Source: Comamonas testosteroni (GTDB taxonomy: Bacteria; Pseudomonadota; Gammaproteobacteria; Burkholderiales; Burkholderiaceae_C). Taken from it: a stretch of 64,000 bases of DNA. The number at the start of each line of letters is the position of its first letter. Position 1 is the first letter of the stretch. The notes under the pieces were generated by a model, which saw nothing but the letters and a program-made list of their open reading frames with translations, was not told the DNA's origin and did no database searches. Below, in pieces: positions 1 to 8,558 of this stretch. The stretch covers positions 3,348,001-3,412,000 of the forward strand of contig NZ_CP043568.1 of assembly GCF_014076415.1 (NCBI RefSeq), read 5' to 3'. Made by a program: the position numbers and the translations under genes.

Positions 1-1154
1 GGTGTTCCCGATTCGGCCAGTGCCATGGCTGCCGCCATGAGGCGCCGCCGGGCCTGAACAATGCCGCGATCCGTGCCGGTGAGGTTTTCACGCGTGCGGT
101 CCTGGATAGGCCCCATGCTTTCCTGCAGCGAGGAGTCCTGAATCGCGATGCTTTCAACCCCACTGTACAGCTCGCCGGTTCTCTGCTTTTCGCGATCCAT
201 CAGGTAATCGTTGGACTTGTTTGCCAATGGAATAAACGTTCCGGGAACGTACTTGCAGTGAATCCCGGCGCCGTTGTGCATGGCCTCCACCTCCTGCTCC
301 GTAAGCGGCCGGGTGGGGTGATAGTCAAAGCTCCAGGCCCAGCAATTTTCATCGTCGATAGGCACCCAGAAGTGACCGTGTACGGGGTGGTCGCCGCGCG
401 GAGGCACCATGGTGAAGCAGGGAAGAATCCACGGCGTGATGCGCCAATAGAGCGAACCGGGCTCGGCCTTGCGCCGCACGCCGATGAACAGGCCGCCGTC
501 AGCCTCCGCCACCTCGAACTGCGGGCGCAAGTCGTTCATGTTGTATTCATTGCCCTTGGCGCCCTTGAACAAGGGGTCGTGCTGCAATCCGCCGCTGTGC
601 AGAAAGGAGACGTGGCTCGAATCAATGCCGCCTTCAAGGGCCTGCAGCCAGTTGCACTCCTGCAGACGCTTGGACATGAAGCTCTGATTGGCGGGCACGG
701 TGGCGAACTCCCACTCGGGTGCAGGAGGCTGTAGCTCGGGCGGTCCCATGTAGATCCATACCACGCCACCGCGTTCGATCAGCGGATAGGACTTGAGCTT
801 GATGCGCTCGCAATACCGGCTGCCTTCCGGTTCCGAAGGAACTTCCACGCATCGGCCGGAGACGTCGTACTTCCAGCCGTGATAAGGGCAGCGAATGCCG
901 TTGTCCTCATTGCGTCCGAACCAAAGTGACACGCCGCGATGGGCGCAGAACTCATCCATCACCCCCAGACGCCCCTGCGTGTCACGGATCGCGATCAGTG
1001 ACTCGCCCAGCAGCTTGACCCGCACCGGAGGACAGTCCGGCGCGGGCAGTTCCTGCGACAGCAGCGCCGGCAGCCAATAGCGCCTGAACACCTCCCCCAT
1101 CGGGGTTCCCGCATTCGTTCGAGTCACCAATTCATTCTGCTCTTGCTTCAACAT
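1..1154 (-). CDS. Rieske ring-hydroxylating oxygenase, alpha subunit (phthalate 4,5-dioxygenase-like), 3' end off window
   Basis: The first 384 residues are present and the C-terminus lies beyond the left edge. A Rieske [2Fe-2S] motif is visible: C70-x-H72 and C89-x2-H92. A mononuclear iron site follows, with E174, D178, H181 and H186 in the EGGIDSSHVSFLH stretch. By family knowledge this subunit adds O2 to an aromatic carboxylate using electrons from a reductase. The start ATG at 1154 has AAGGAG seven bases upstream. It is divergent from a Bug protein, decarboxylase and reductase, which probably form its pathway. The iron-ligand spacing is identical to the oxygenase at 21245-22564, so the two are related, but the sequences clearly differ and the substrate may differ too. 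The phthalate assignment is inference. Confidence 0.88.
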   Translation of the reverse strand, partial: MLKQEQNELVTRTNAGTPMGEVFRRYWLPALLSQELPAPDCPPVRVKLLGESLIAIRDTQGRLGVMDEFCAHRGVSLWFGRNEDNGIRCPYHGWKYDVSGRCVEVPSEPEGSRYCERIKLKSYPLIERGGVVWIYMGPPELQPPAPEWEFATVPANQSFMSKRLQECNWLQALEGGIDSSHVSFLHSGGLQHDPLFKGAKGNEYNMNDLRPQFEVAEADGGLFIGVRRKAEPGSLYWRITPWILPCFTMVPPRGDHPVHGHFWVPIDDENCWAWSFDYHPTRPLTEQEVEAMHNGAGIHCKYVPGTFIPLANKSNDYLMDREKQRTGELYSGVESIAIQDSSLQESMGPIQDRTRENLTGTDRGIVQARRRLMAAAMALAESGT

Positions 1155-1170
1155 TGCACATCTCCTTTTT

Positions 1171-1207
1171 GTTCCATATAGAAGAACTGTTTTCCTTATG
1201 AAAGAAC
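1171..1207. promoter_or_regulatory. Possible double operator between divergent catabolic genes
   Basis: The intergenic region between the oxygenase and the Bug gene holds two adjacent inverted repeats: GTTC...GAAC arms around a CATATA centre (1171-1187) and TTTC-N5-GAAA (1191-1203). Their place between two divergent starts suits a regulator site. No regulator gene lies alongside, and the arms are short, so this is tentative. Confidence 0.3.
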
Positions 1208-1266
1208 GATGATACATTCCTTCCCAAGCCGGAGCAAGCGGCTGAACACAAGAAAAGGAGACTTTG

Positions 1267-2253
1267 ATGATGGAAAGAATCACCCGCCGAGCCTTGCTTT
1301 GCGCCGGCGTTTTGGGCTCCCTGGCCCTAAATTCAAATGCACAGAGCCCGGAGGTGGCAACCTGGCCCAACAAGGCAGTACGCATCGTCGTGCCCTATGT
1401 TCCGGGCGGAACGGCGGACGCACTGGGCCGCGCAATCGCCCAGCATCTGCAAACGGTCTACAAGCAGCCTTTCGTCGTCGATAACCGCGCGGGCGGAGCC
1501 GGCACCATCGGTTCGGCGCAGGTGGCCAAGGCCGTACCGGACGGCTATACCCTGGTGCTCTCTGGTGTCGGCTCGCACGTCATCGCTCCCGTGGACATCA
1601 AGGCTTTTGATCCAGTAGCCGACTTCACGCACATAGCGATGCTGGGGGGACCGCCCACGGTGCTGGTAGTGCATCCGTCGCTTCCCGCAAAGACGCTCGC
1701 CGAGTTCGTGGCCTATGCACGCGGGCTGCAAGGCGGCCTGAGTTGGGGCTCTCCCGGCCTGGGCACACACGGTGATCTGATCGGTTCGGTCTTCGCGCAC
1801 AACGCGAAGTACAAACAGACCAGAGTGGGCTACAAGGGCGCCAACCCAGCAGTGACGGATCTGCTGGGCGGCCAGATTCCAGCGGCGTTCGTAACCTACC
1901 GCACGGCAAGCGCCTATATCAAGGCCGGCAAGCTCAACGCGCTTGCCATCACCTCGCCGGCGCGCCTGCCCGACATGCCTTCACTGCCGACATTCGCGGA
2001 GCTGGGCTACCCCTCCCTGACAGCGACGACCTGGTTTGCCCTGTCCGGTCCTGCAGGCATGGCACCGGCCCTGGTAACCAAGATCAATGAGGAAGTGCGG
2101 CGGGGGCTCAAGTCCGATGCAATGCAGAAGCTGTATGCGTCAGAAGGCATCGAGCCACAGGACTGGAACGCCTCAACATTCACGCGCTACGTCCAGACCG
2201 AAATCTCCCGCTGGACACCCCTGGCGAAATCCACCAGCAAATCGGCCCCCTAA
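1267..2253 (+). CDS. Bug/TctC-family periplasmic solute-binding protein
   Basis: This is a tripartite tricarboxylate transporter binding protein of the Bug family. An Arg-rich N-terminus and hydrophobic core (ITRRALLCAGVLGSLAL, then NAQ) give an export signal. The family marks follow: WPNKAVRIVVPYVPGGTAD, then NRAGGAGTIG. Such proteins capture carboxylates in the periplasm, and they are greatly expanded in Comamonadaceae and often sit inside aromatic catabolism operons without their own permease. The start ATG at 1267 was chosen because AAAGGAG ends seven bases upstream; a TTG at 1264 and an ATG at 1270 are alternatives. The next gene starts 18 bases after the stop. The ligand is probably the aromatic acid used by the neighbouring oxygenase (inference). 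Confidence 0.9.
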   Translation: MMERITRRALLCAGVLGSLALNSNAQSPEVATWPNKAVRIVVPYVPGGTADALGRAIAQHLQTVYKQPFVVDNRAGGAGTIGSAQVAKAVPDGYTLVLSGVGSHVIAPVDIKAFDPVADFTHIAMLGGPPTVLVVHPSLPAKTLAEFVAYARGLQGGLSWGSPGLGTHGDLIGSVFAHNAKYKQTRVGYKGANPAVTDLLGGQIPAAFVTYRTASAYIKAGKLNALAITSPARLPDMPSLPTFAELGYPSLTATTWFALSGPAGMAPALVTKINEEVRRGLKSDAMQKLYASEGIEPQDWNASTFTRYVQTEISRWTPLAKSTSKSAP

Positions 2254-2271
2254 TCTGACACAGGAAACACC

Positions 2272-3261
2272 ATGAACAAACTCCGACTCTCGGTCGCCAT
2301 GGGCGACTACGACCGCACGCGCCCCCTCTACGACGGGCGGGTGCAAATCGATGGCGTGGACCCGGTATTCATGCTTCTCAATCCAGAGGAAATGTTTTTC
2401 CGCGCCATGCGGAGCCAGGATTTCGACATCACGGAAATTTCCTTCTCCAGCTATCTGGTCAAGCATTCCCAAGACTCCTGCCCCTATATCGGGATTCCAG
2501 TCTTTGTCTCACGAGCCTTTCGCCACACGTCAATCTACGTTCGCAAGGATCGCATCCAACGGCCCGAGGATCTCAAGGGAAAGCGCATCGGCTTGCCGGA
2601 ATACCAACTCACGGCTAATGTCTGGGCTCGCGCCATCCTGGAAGCAGATCATGGTGTTCGCCCCTGTGATGTGCATTGGGTCCGCGGAGGAATTGAGACG
2701 GCAGCACGGCCGGAAAAAATCAAACTGGCCCTGCCCAGCGACATCCATATCGAAAACGCTCCGGAGGGCGAAACCATCTCCGCCCTGCTGGACCGTGGCG
2801 ACATCGACGGATTCATCGGTCCACGCCCACCAGCCAGCACTGCCTTGCGCAACCCCAACATCGGCTGGCTCTACGACGATCCGACAGCCGCGGCCAAGGA
2901 CTATTACCGCCGCACGGGCATTTTTCCGATCATGCACATCGTGGGTATCCGCAAGGAACTCGCCGCTCAGCACCCATGGCTGCCCTCGGCCGTATTCAAG
3001 GCATTTTCGCAAGCCAAGCAGGCAGCGCTCGACTTGCTGGAGGACACCTCCGCGACCAAGGTCACTCTGCCGTTCGTTGAAGAGCAGATACGCGCCGCGA
3101 AATCCACTCTGGGCGACGACTACTGGCCCTACGGCGTGGCCGCTTCGCGCCGAACCCTGGAGGCCTTCGTCCGCCACCACCATGCCCAAGGCCTCTCGGC
3201 CCGCCTGATGGCTGTGGAAGAACTCTTCCACCCCTCCACCTACGAGACCTACAGCATCTGA
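2272..3261 (+). CDS. 4,5-dihydroxyphthalate decarboxylase-like protein (Pht5/OphC family)
   Basis: The 329 residues match the Pht5 family in length and in motifs: an N-terminal VAMGDYDRTRPLYDGRVQIDG block, NPEEMFFRAMR, and RKDRIQRPEDLKGKRIGLPEYQLTANVW. The fold resembles periplasmic binding proteins, but there is no signal peptide, which fits a cytoplasmic enzyme. In phthalate degradation Pht5 removes one carboxylate from 4,5-dihydroxyphthalate to give protocatechuate. A close paralogue lies at 20251-21240. There is no dihydrodiol dehydrogenase in this cluster, so the true substrate may differ or the cluster may borrow that enzyme from the distant operon. Confidence 0.82.
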   Translation: MNKLRLSVAMGDYDRTRPLYDGRVQIDGVDPVFMLLNPEEMFFRAMRSQDFDITEISFSSYLVKHSQDSCPYIGIPVFVSRAFRHTSIYVRKDRIQRPEDLKGKRIGLPEYQLTANVWARAILEADHGVRPCDVHWVRGGIETAARPEKIKLALPSDIHIENAPEGETISALLDRGDIDGFIGPRPPASTALRNPNIGWLYDDPTAAAKDYYRRTGIFPIMHIVGIRKELAAQHPWLPSAVFKAFSQAKQAALDLLEDTSATKVTLPFVEEQIRAAKSTLGDDYWPYGVAASRRTLEAFVRHHHAQGLSARLMAVEELFHPSTYETYSI

Positions 3262-3271
3262 AAGTACCCTC

Positions 3272-4228
3272 ATGACTGCCGCCACTCTGAGGGTTAGGGT
3301 TGCCCGCAAGACCCAGGAAACACCGGACATCTGCAGCCTTGAACTGGTCCATGCCGACGGAGAACTTCTACCCTCTTTCTCCGCAGGCTCCCATATCGAT
3401 GTCCATCTGCCCAACGGACTCATACGGCAGTACTCGCTGCTCAACGATCCCGCCGAGCAGCACCGCTACATGATCGCCATCCTCAGGGATCCTAGCTCGC
3501 GCGGAGGCTCCCAGGCCGTCCACGACCTAGTGCAGGAAGGTCAGGCGATCACCATCGGCATGCCCCGCAACCTGTTCCCGCTGGCGCCTGTCGCGGGCCA
3601 CAGCCTGCTGCTGGCTGGCGGCATCGGCATCACGCCCATTGTCTGCATGGCTCACCACCTGTCGTCGCAGCAGGCCGACTTCACGCTGCACTACTGCACC
3701 CGCTCACGCGAGCGCACGGCCTTCCGAGACAGCATTGCGCAATCTGCCTTTGCACCCCAGACCCGCTTCCACCATGATGATGAGCATCCTGCCGGCCTGC
3801 CCGCACTGATCGGCGATCCGACCCCCGACCGGCACTTGTATGTCTGCGGACCCAGAGGGTTCATGGACGCGGTGCTGGAAACGGCCCGCCGCCAGGGCTG
3901 GGCGGAGCAGAACCTGCACTACGAATTCTTCAGCGCCAGCACTGTGTCTCACGACACCGATGCGGCCTTCGACATCAAGCTTGCCCATACCGGACGCGTG
4001 ATTCCGGTGCTGAAGGACCAGTCCGTAACGCAGGCGCTGGCCGCTGCAGGAGTCGCACTTTCGACCTCCTGCGAGCAAGGGGTCTGCGGAACCTGCCTCA
4101 CCCGCGTATTGGAGGGAGAGCCGGACCATCGGGACATGTTTCTCTCCCCGGTTGAACAAAAGCGCAACGACAGCTTTCTGCCGTGCTGCTCGCGCTCGCG
4201 CACCCCCATGCTCGTGCTGGATATGTAG
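3272..4228 (+). CDS. Phthalate dioxygenase reductase-type electron transfer protein
   Basis: The 318-residue protein has the class IA (PDR/VanB) order. A flavin domain comes first (SHIDVHLPNGLIRQYSLLND), then an NAD-binding domain ([18 protein letters not shown] and CGPRGFMDAV). A C-terminal plant-type [2Fe-2S] ferredoxin domain has CEQGVCGTC (C-x4-C-x2-C) and a later Cys near the end. It passes electrons from NAD(P)H to the Rieske oxygenase. It lies ten bases after the decarboxylase, so the Bug, decarboxylase and reductase genes look like one operon. Its partner is probably the divergent oxygenase at 1-1154. Confidence 0.9.
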   Translation: MTAATLRVRVARKTQETPDICSLELVHADGELLPSFSAGSHIDVHLPNGLIRQYSLLNDPAEQHRYMIAILRDPSSRGGSQAVHDLVQEGQAITIGMPRNLFPLAPVAGHSLLLAGGIGITPIVCMAHHLSSQQADFTLHYCTRSRERTAFRDSIAQSAFAPQTRFHHDDEHPAGLPALIGDPTPDRHLYVCGPRGFMDAVLETARRQGWAEQNLHYEFFSASTVSHDTDAAFDIKLAHTGRVIPVLKDQSVTQALAAAGVALSTSCEQGVCGTCLTRVLEGEPDHRDMFLSPVEQKRNDSFLPCCSRSRTPMLVLDM

Positions 4229-4348
4229 CCCCAGACCGGAATCGAATTCAACCGCCAAGGATGCTGACTTCAACCCAGAAGTAACACACTAGCCCCGGCG
4301 GGTCAGTTTTGCGTGGAAATTAACACCCTTCGCATCAGTAACTCACAA

Positions 4349-4380
4349 AATGCCGTTCACCCGCTTAAGTGAACGGCATT
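4349..4380 (-). terminator. Intrinsic terminator, perfect 12-bp stem
   Basis: Two perfect 12-base arms (AATGCCGTTCAC and its complement) flank an 8-base loop. Read on the minus strand the hairpin is followed by TTTTGTGAG, so it best serves the lipoprotein gene ending at 4438. It may also stop the plus-strand operon ending at 4228. Confidence 0.75.
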
Positions 4381-4437
4381 ATCTCGTTGAGCGCTACCTT
4401 ATGGCTATCCTGAATAGATCAGGGCATCAAGCCCCAA

Positions 4438-5058
4438 TCACTGTTTGAACAAGCGTTCGTGTATCCAACCGTTATTGGTAAGGATAAGCGCAGCCTTGCT
4501 TTTAATGTCACCTTTCGACTGCTCCGCAATGTTTTTGTAACTGGTACGCAGTGCTTCAGACTTCGCCCAATCGGCGATCCCATCGACCTTGTAGCGGTAG
4601 TTCACCCGAGACACCTTCATACCCATCATGTCGCTTGGCTCGGTGAAGTTGTCCACGTCAACCATCACATACTTGCCAGAACAGAAGGCGTCTTGCCGCC
4701 CCAAGGTATCAGCCGCCTTGGGAGTGAGATGTGTTTTCCCAAAATCGGAAACTTGGTACTCGGTGGCGGGCTCCATCCTGTTGCCAAACATGGCCTTGAT
4801 TTCGGTATCCCGCTTTGTCAGCAATCCTGCGTCTACCAGAGCGTCTGCGCGCTTTTTGGCATCCGCATTGAACCCACCTTTATTCTCCAGGGTGAACGGC
4901 ACTTCCATCGCAGGGAGGGCAGCACATAGCCCGTGCTGCGTATCTAGGTAGGCCTGGATGGACTTGCTGAAATTGCTCTTGGTCGCATCCTTCGGATTGC
5001 CGCACGCTGCGAGGATCAAGGCCAAGCCTCCCATGACGGCGATTTTTCCTGTCTTCAT
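4438..5058 (-). CDS. Lipoprotein of unknown function
   Basis: The protein begins MKTGKIAVMGGLALILAACG, a signal peptide with an LAAC lipobox, so it is likely to be lipid-modified and membrane-anchored. The rest (about 185 residues) is hydrophilic and not recognised. The ATG at 5058 was chosen because it places the signal peptide at the N-terminus and has GAGAAG just upstream; an upstream ATG at 5088 would add ten unneeded residues. A strong hairpin at 4349-4380 lies downstream. It stands alone between the first catabolic cluster and a scar-rich region. Confidence 0.75.
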   Translation of the reverse strand: MKTGKIAVMGGLALILAACGNPKDATKSNFSKSIQAYLDTQHGLCAALPAMEVPFTLENKGGFNADAKKRADALVDAGLLTKRDTEIKAMFGNRMEPATEYQVSDFGKTHLTPKAADTLGRQDAFCSGKYVMVDVDNFTEPSDMMGMKVSRVNYRYKVDGIADWAKSEALRTSYKNIAEQSKGDIKSKAALILTNNGWIHERLFKQ

Positions 5059-5514
5059 CTTCTCTTTCTGTACCAGTGCAAGCCGCACTGCAAAGCCCAG
5101 AGAGCTTTACGCTGAAGCCTGTGCTGGGGAGAGACATATTGCAGCCGCCAGTTACTCATAAGACGGTAAGTTGCGGAGCACATCTCGACAATGAAACCTG
5201 CCTGCATACGGGTTCCAAGTTGGTCTGTGACTCTCCAAGTCACTGACTTCCCGGTAAGTTAACACATGAATTTGAGGCCATCCGGTGTTTTGCCTATCCT
5301 GCAATAGTGAACAATCCTAGCGGCAGTTCAGAATCACAGAGGCTCCATGATTTTCAAACATGGAGTCAATGACGAAATAATCCCCCCGAAGTAGCAAGCA
5401 AGCAGTGCGCCTAGTGTTGAAGCATCGTGACGAACACACCTCGTCACAGGACTCGATCTCTCAAACTACACCAACAGTCATTTTCCAGGAAAGTACAGCC
5501 ACATCTTGAAAATA

Positions 5515-5602
5515 CCGAAACCAGACCGAAACCAGACCGAAACCAGACCGAAACCAGACCGAAACCAGACCGAAACCAGACCGAAACCAGACCGAAACCA
5601 GG
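5515..5602. repeat. Tandem repeat, 8 copies of an 11-bp unit
   Basis: The unit CCGAAACCAGA is repeated head to tail eight times without error, except for the last base of the final copy. There are no spacers, so this is a simple tandem repeat and not a CRISPR array. It lies about 60 bases from the tRNA 3' scar. Confidence 0.97.
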
Positions 5603-5664
5603 AATATAAACAAAAAAGCTCGCCACAAAAATTAGCAGGCTTTTAAATACCAGAAATGGCTATC

Positions 5665-5709
5665 TGGTAGGGCGTGGCGGACTTGAACCGACGACCAAAG
5701 GATTATGAG
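5665..5709 (-). tRNA. 3' half of a tRNA with CAT anticodon (attachment-site scar)
   Basis: Read on the minus strand, 45 bases run from the anticodon loop CTCATAA through a TTCAAGT T-loop to an encoded CCA end. The 5' half is missing: bases upstream of the anticodon loop do not form a D-arm or an anticodon stem. The break at the anticodon loop is typical of tyrosine-integrase crossover in tRNA genes. No integrase lies nearby. Not a functional tRNA. Confidence 0.75.
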
Positions 5710-5987
5710 TTCGGCAAAAAAGGACTGCCAATCCTTTTGTCTCGTCCATCAAACCTTGTACCGCAAGGCCTCCACAACTCGTCTGGTCCGTCGTCGGTCC
5801 ACGATTGCTGCACTAGACAAGTACCAGACACCCAGCTATGGACCGGAAAACGACCGGCAGCTAATGCAGATTCCGGTCTTAGTTGAGCACCCATTCCAGT
5901 GCTCCGTAGACAGGCCGCTGAAATTACATGGACCGTGAACCACAATTTGGTGGCCATATAGACCGTAACTTTAACGGCTGCTTCGAC

Positions 5988-6128
5988 CGAGGCTGTGTAA
6001 AAACTCGTTCAACTAAGAAATTCAGGGGTCTTCTAACCATTCCCTAGGGCAAGAAAAACGCATACAGAGCGATCTGAGAAGTCAGTTTTTGCCGAGCTCA
6101 GTGCTTGATCCGTTTTCACACAGCCTCG
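5988..6128. mobile_element. MITE-like element with 17-bp terminal inverted repeats
   Basis: The ends match in inverted orientation at 16 of 17 positions (CGAGGCTGTGTAAAAAC at the left). The interior is about 107 bases and has no gene. The structure suggests a non-autonomous IS derivative. No clear target duplication is visible. Confidence 0.6.
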
Positions 6129-6175
6129 ATCCTTAGCAGTCACTCAGCTAGTGGCAACGTTGCATTACCGGGAGT

Positions 6176-6201
6176 AAAAAGCACCTCAAAAGGCGCTTTT
6201 T
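6176..6201 (-). terminator. Intrinsic terminator
   Basis: On the minus strand, AAAAAGCGCCT and AGGTGCTTTTT pair (one G-T wobble) around a TTTG loop and end in a T run. It lies about 125 bases downstream of the secreted-protein gene at 6327-7178. Confidence 0.6.
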
Positions 6202-6326
6202 TTAATGAAGTTTAGCCTACCCGTTTGAGGCGGTAGCCCTCGCCTTCAATACAGAGTTTTTTGAACCAGGCTTACTCACCTGGTGGCATTTTTTTATTGG
6301 ACTTTATTTAGTACTCGCACTTGGCA

Positions 6327-7178
6327 TCAGTGCTTGTTGCGACTATTAAATCGGTCCTCTTGCTGACGGCAAAGATCAGAGAGGGTTGTGGCAAACGCCG
6401 TCACGAACTCACGGTTAGGAGTTCCTCCTGAAAAATAAAGATCGTTGGCGAGATAGCCGAAGCCGTTCGTGAATGGGCCTACACAGACAAGAGAAACGGC
6501 CTCTGTGGGCTTGAGCCGACCAACCTTGCGGGAAACCTCTCGATGAAGCATGTCCGTCGCCGGTATCGACCGAACGGGTTTTTTGGCCGCATTGATGTCC
6601 AGAATGTCGATTCGGATGCTTTTGGTTTTGTATTCTGATGCCTCGCCTGCCATGCGGCGGATGTCGATCGTGCGAATCGCTCTAAGTTGTCTGCTTCTTT
6701 CTCCCAAAACAGTGTCATATGGAAGATCAGGCGATTTTGGAAGCGCAGTAGGTTCACTGGATACCTCATAACCTTGGTTATTGAGTTTTATGCCCGCGGC
6801 GAGAGCGACTTCTTTCGTTTGCCACATTTGATTGAACATCGCGAAGAACTCAATTCGATACTTTCCGTCTGGAAAAGAATATGCATCCAGACTGCCATAT
6901 CGCTTAATAGTTGCTTTAAACGAACGATCGTTAGCAACAAAAATGTTCTCTACGGTCTTCATTGTGTGGCGATCTCGGTCCAGCGGCTTACCGTCGATGC
7001 TTATCACTGTTGCCCACATTTTTGTACCCGGAGGAATGATGTTGGCGACCCCTTCCACTACGATCGATGAACTCGTTCGTTCGTACTTCTGAACCACGAT
7101 GACTGGAGAGCCTTGCGCACATGCAAGGGTGGAGGCGATAAGAAATACAGAGAGCAGTGGCAGTTGGGTGAATTTCAT
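6327..7178 (-). CDS. Secreted protein of unknown function
   Basis: The 283-residue product begins MKFTQLPLLSVFLIASTLACAQG, a clear Sec signal peptide. The mature part is mixed alpha/beta in composition and I do not recognise a family. A Cys within the signal region (LACAQG) could also be read as a weak lipobox. The ATG at 7178 was chosen over a TTG two codons upstream. It ends upstream of a terminator and its 5' side abuts an IS3 remnant, so its original promoter context may be disturbed. Confidence 0.65.
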   Translation of the reverse strand: MKFTQLPLLSVFLIASTLACAQGSPVIVVQKYERTSSSIVVEGVANIIPPGTKMWATVISIDGKPLDRDRHTMKTVENIFVANDRSFKATIKRYGSLDAYSFPDGKYRIEFFAMFNQMWQTKEVALAAGIKLNNQGYEVSSEPTALPKSPDLPYDTVLGERSRQLRAIRTIDIRRMAGEASEYKTKSIRIDILDINAAKKPVRSIPATDMLHREVSRKVGRLKPTEAVSLVCVGPFTNGFGYLANDLYFSGGTPNREFVTAFATTLSDLCRQQEDRFNSRNKH

Positions 7179-7229
7179 GGTCAATTCTGTGACTTTGAGT
7201 CAGTAGGCTCGGCACGGTGGAGTATGGGG

Positions 7230-7830
7230 TTCGGTAACCCCCCGAATTCCGTCGCTCCGAGAAGTAGAGCTATGCGGCCATGACCAGTAGCTGTTTCGGG
7301 GTGATACCGCCCAAGGCCATGTTTGGACGTTCATGCTTGCAGCTCCACATCTACTGCGTAGCGAACTCCCACACCTCGTCAATGTCGCTCCAATCATACT
7401 GGGACAGCCATTCATAGCGGACCGTTCTGTTGAAGCGCTCCACGTAGGCGTTTTGTTGCGGTTTGCCTGGTTGGATGTGTTCAATACGAATGCCCTGGCT
7501 GCAGGCAATGTGGCACTGATGTATTCCGGCCCGTTTTCACAACGAATCACTTCAGGTTTGCCACTCCAGGCCATGATCTGCGTCAGCACCCGGATCACAC
7601 GATACGATGGCAGTGAGAAGTCCACCTCCATGCCTAGCGCCTCGCGGTTGAAGTCATCGATGACATTGAGCAACCTGATGCTACGGCCATCCTCAAGCAT
7701 GCTCATACCAGACCGCATTGCAGTTTTCGGGCACCGTCAGAGGCTCGGGCTTTTCCCGCAACAATCGTTTGCTGGGCTTGATACGCAGGTTCAGTTCTAG
7801 CTCCCGGTAGACACGATAGAAGAGCGTGCC
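7230..7830 (-). pseudogene. IS3-family transposase OrfB remnant
   Basis: Segments of an IS3-type DDE transposase are visible in shifted frames. At the 5' end is YRVYRELELNLRIKPSKR, then [13 protein letters not shown], then CENGPEYIS. Past that the frame changes and [19 protein letters not shown] sequence appears out of frame. Part of the middle is deleted near 7700. It is inactive. At its 5' side it is fused directly to a secretin fragment, so this IS probably broke that gene. Confidence 0.75.
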
Positions 7831-8250
7831 AAGGACAGGCACTTCCGGACCAACGGAGAACACGCCACGTGCACCGGATTGGATTCGTAGCGAAGGCAAG
7901 GAGAGCACCTTGTATCGGATATCCATTTCCAACATAGAGAACACCGCATCGAGCGCCGTGTTTTTAAGCTGGATGAAGTTGTCCAGGCTGCCCGCCACTG
8001 TGCCGATACTAATGTTCAGTTTGCCGCCCAGCAGGTTTGCCAGGAATCCGAAGACTGAGCCTGTTTTGTCACCACGGGCAACCTCATACACGATGCCACG
8101 CACAGGCACTTCACCGGTGGCCACATCGACTTGCGGCAGCAGCTCTTGCAGCTTGTCAATTTCACGCTAAAAGCCGGAGAACAGCAACGCATCGGCATCC
8201 TGGTCGATAAGCGCCGCAGCAGAGCCGCTACAAAGCGCCACGGTACATTG
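7831..8250 (-). pseudogene. Secretin fragment (GspD/PilQ/pIV type), possibly of a filamentous prophage
   Basis: The minus strand encodes a stretch with REIDKLQELLPQVDVATGEV, then VRGIVYEVARGD, FGFLANLLGGKLNISIG, and LPSLRIQSGARGVFSVGPEV. These resemble the conserved part of outer-membrane secretins, especially the short secretins next to Zot-like genes in filamentous phages. An in-frame TAG (8168-8170) interrupts it upstream, and IS3 sequence truncates it right after VPVLG. No other phage gene is recognisable nearby, so the filamentous-phage origin is inference. Confidence 0.6.
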
Positions 8251-8558
8251 CAGGCCGGCCTTCAATCATTGCTCCGAACCATCTGCAGCGGCCGTTCACG
8301 GTGGATGCCCCAGACAAGGCCTGGGTCACTGACATAACCTTGTATCTTGCTGTGTGACGATTCGCTATCGTCACACGAGGCGGGGTCAGCACGGACATCA
8401 CGTAAGGCACCGAGCCTGGAATGTAGATGTAGCGCCCCGCCTCACCTTTGCGCCATTCAGAGATCGGACGGTAGCAGAGGCCCCGCTCGGCGCGGTGAGC
8501 CTGCATTGACAAGGTAGATCGGCCCAGAGGGCATGGCGCAATAACCAGGAGTGTTGTC

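Larger units (their letters stand above)
5059..6326. other. Gene-poor scar region
   Basis: I see no convincing gene in these 1.27 kb. They contain an 11-bp tandem repeat, a 3' tRNA fragment, a palindromic MITE-like element and a terminator, each listed separately. Short open frames across the repeat and tRNA scar have no start signals or recognisable content. Confidence 0.6.

Noticed and set aside
4298..4335. IS21-type end near GGTCAGTTTTGCGTGG
   Set aside because: Only one short stretch resembles such ends, with no partner end or transposase remnant nearby.
5515..5602. CRISPR array
   Set aside because: The 11-bp units are contiguous with no spacers, and there are no cas genes in the window.
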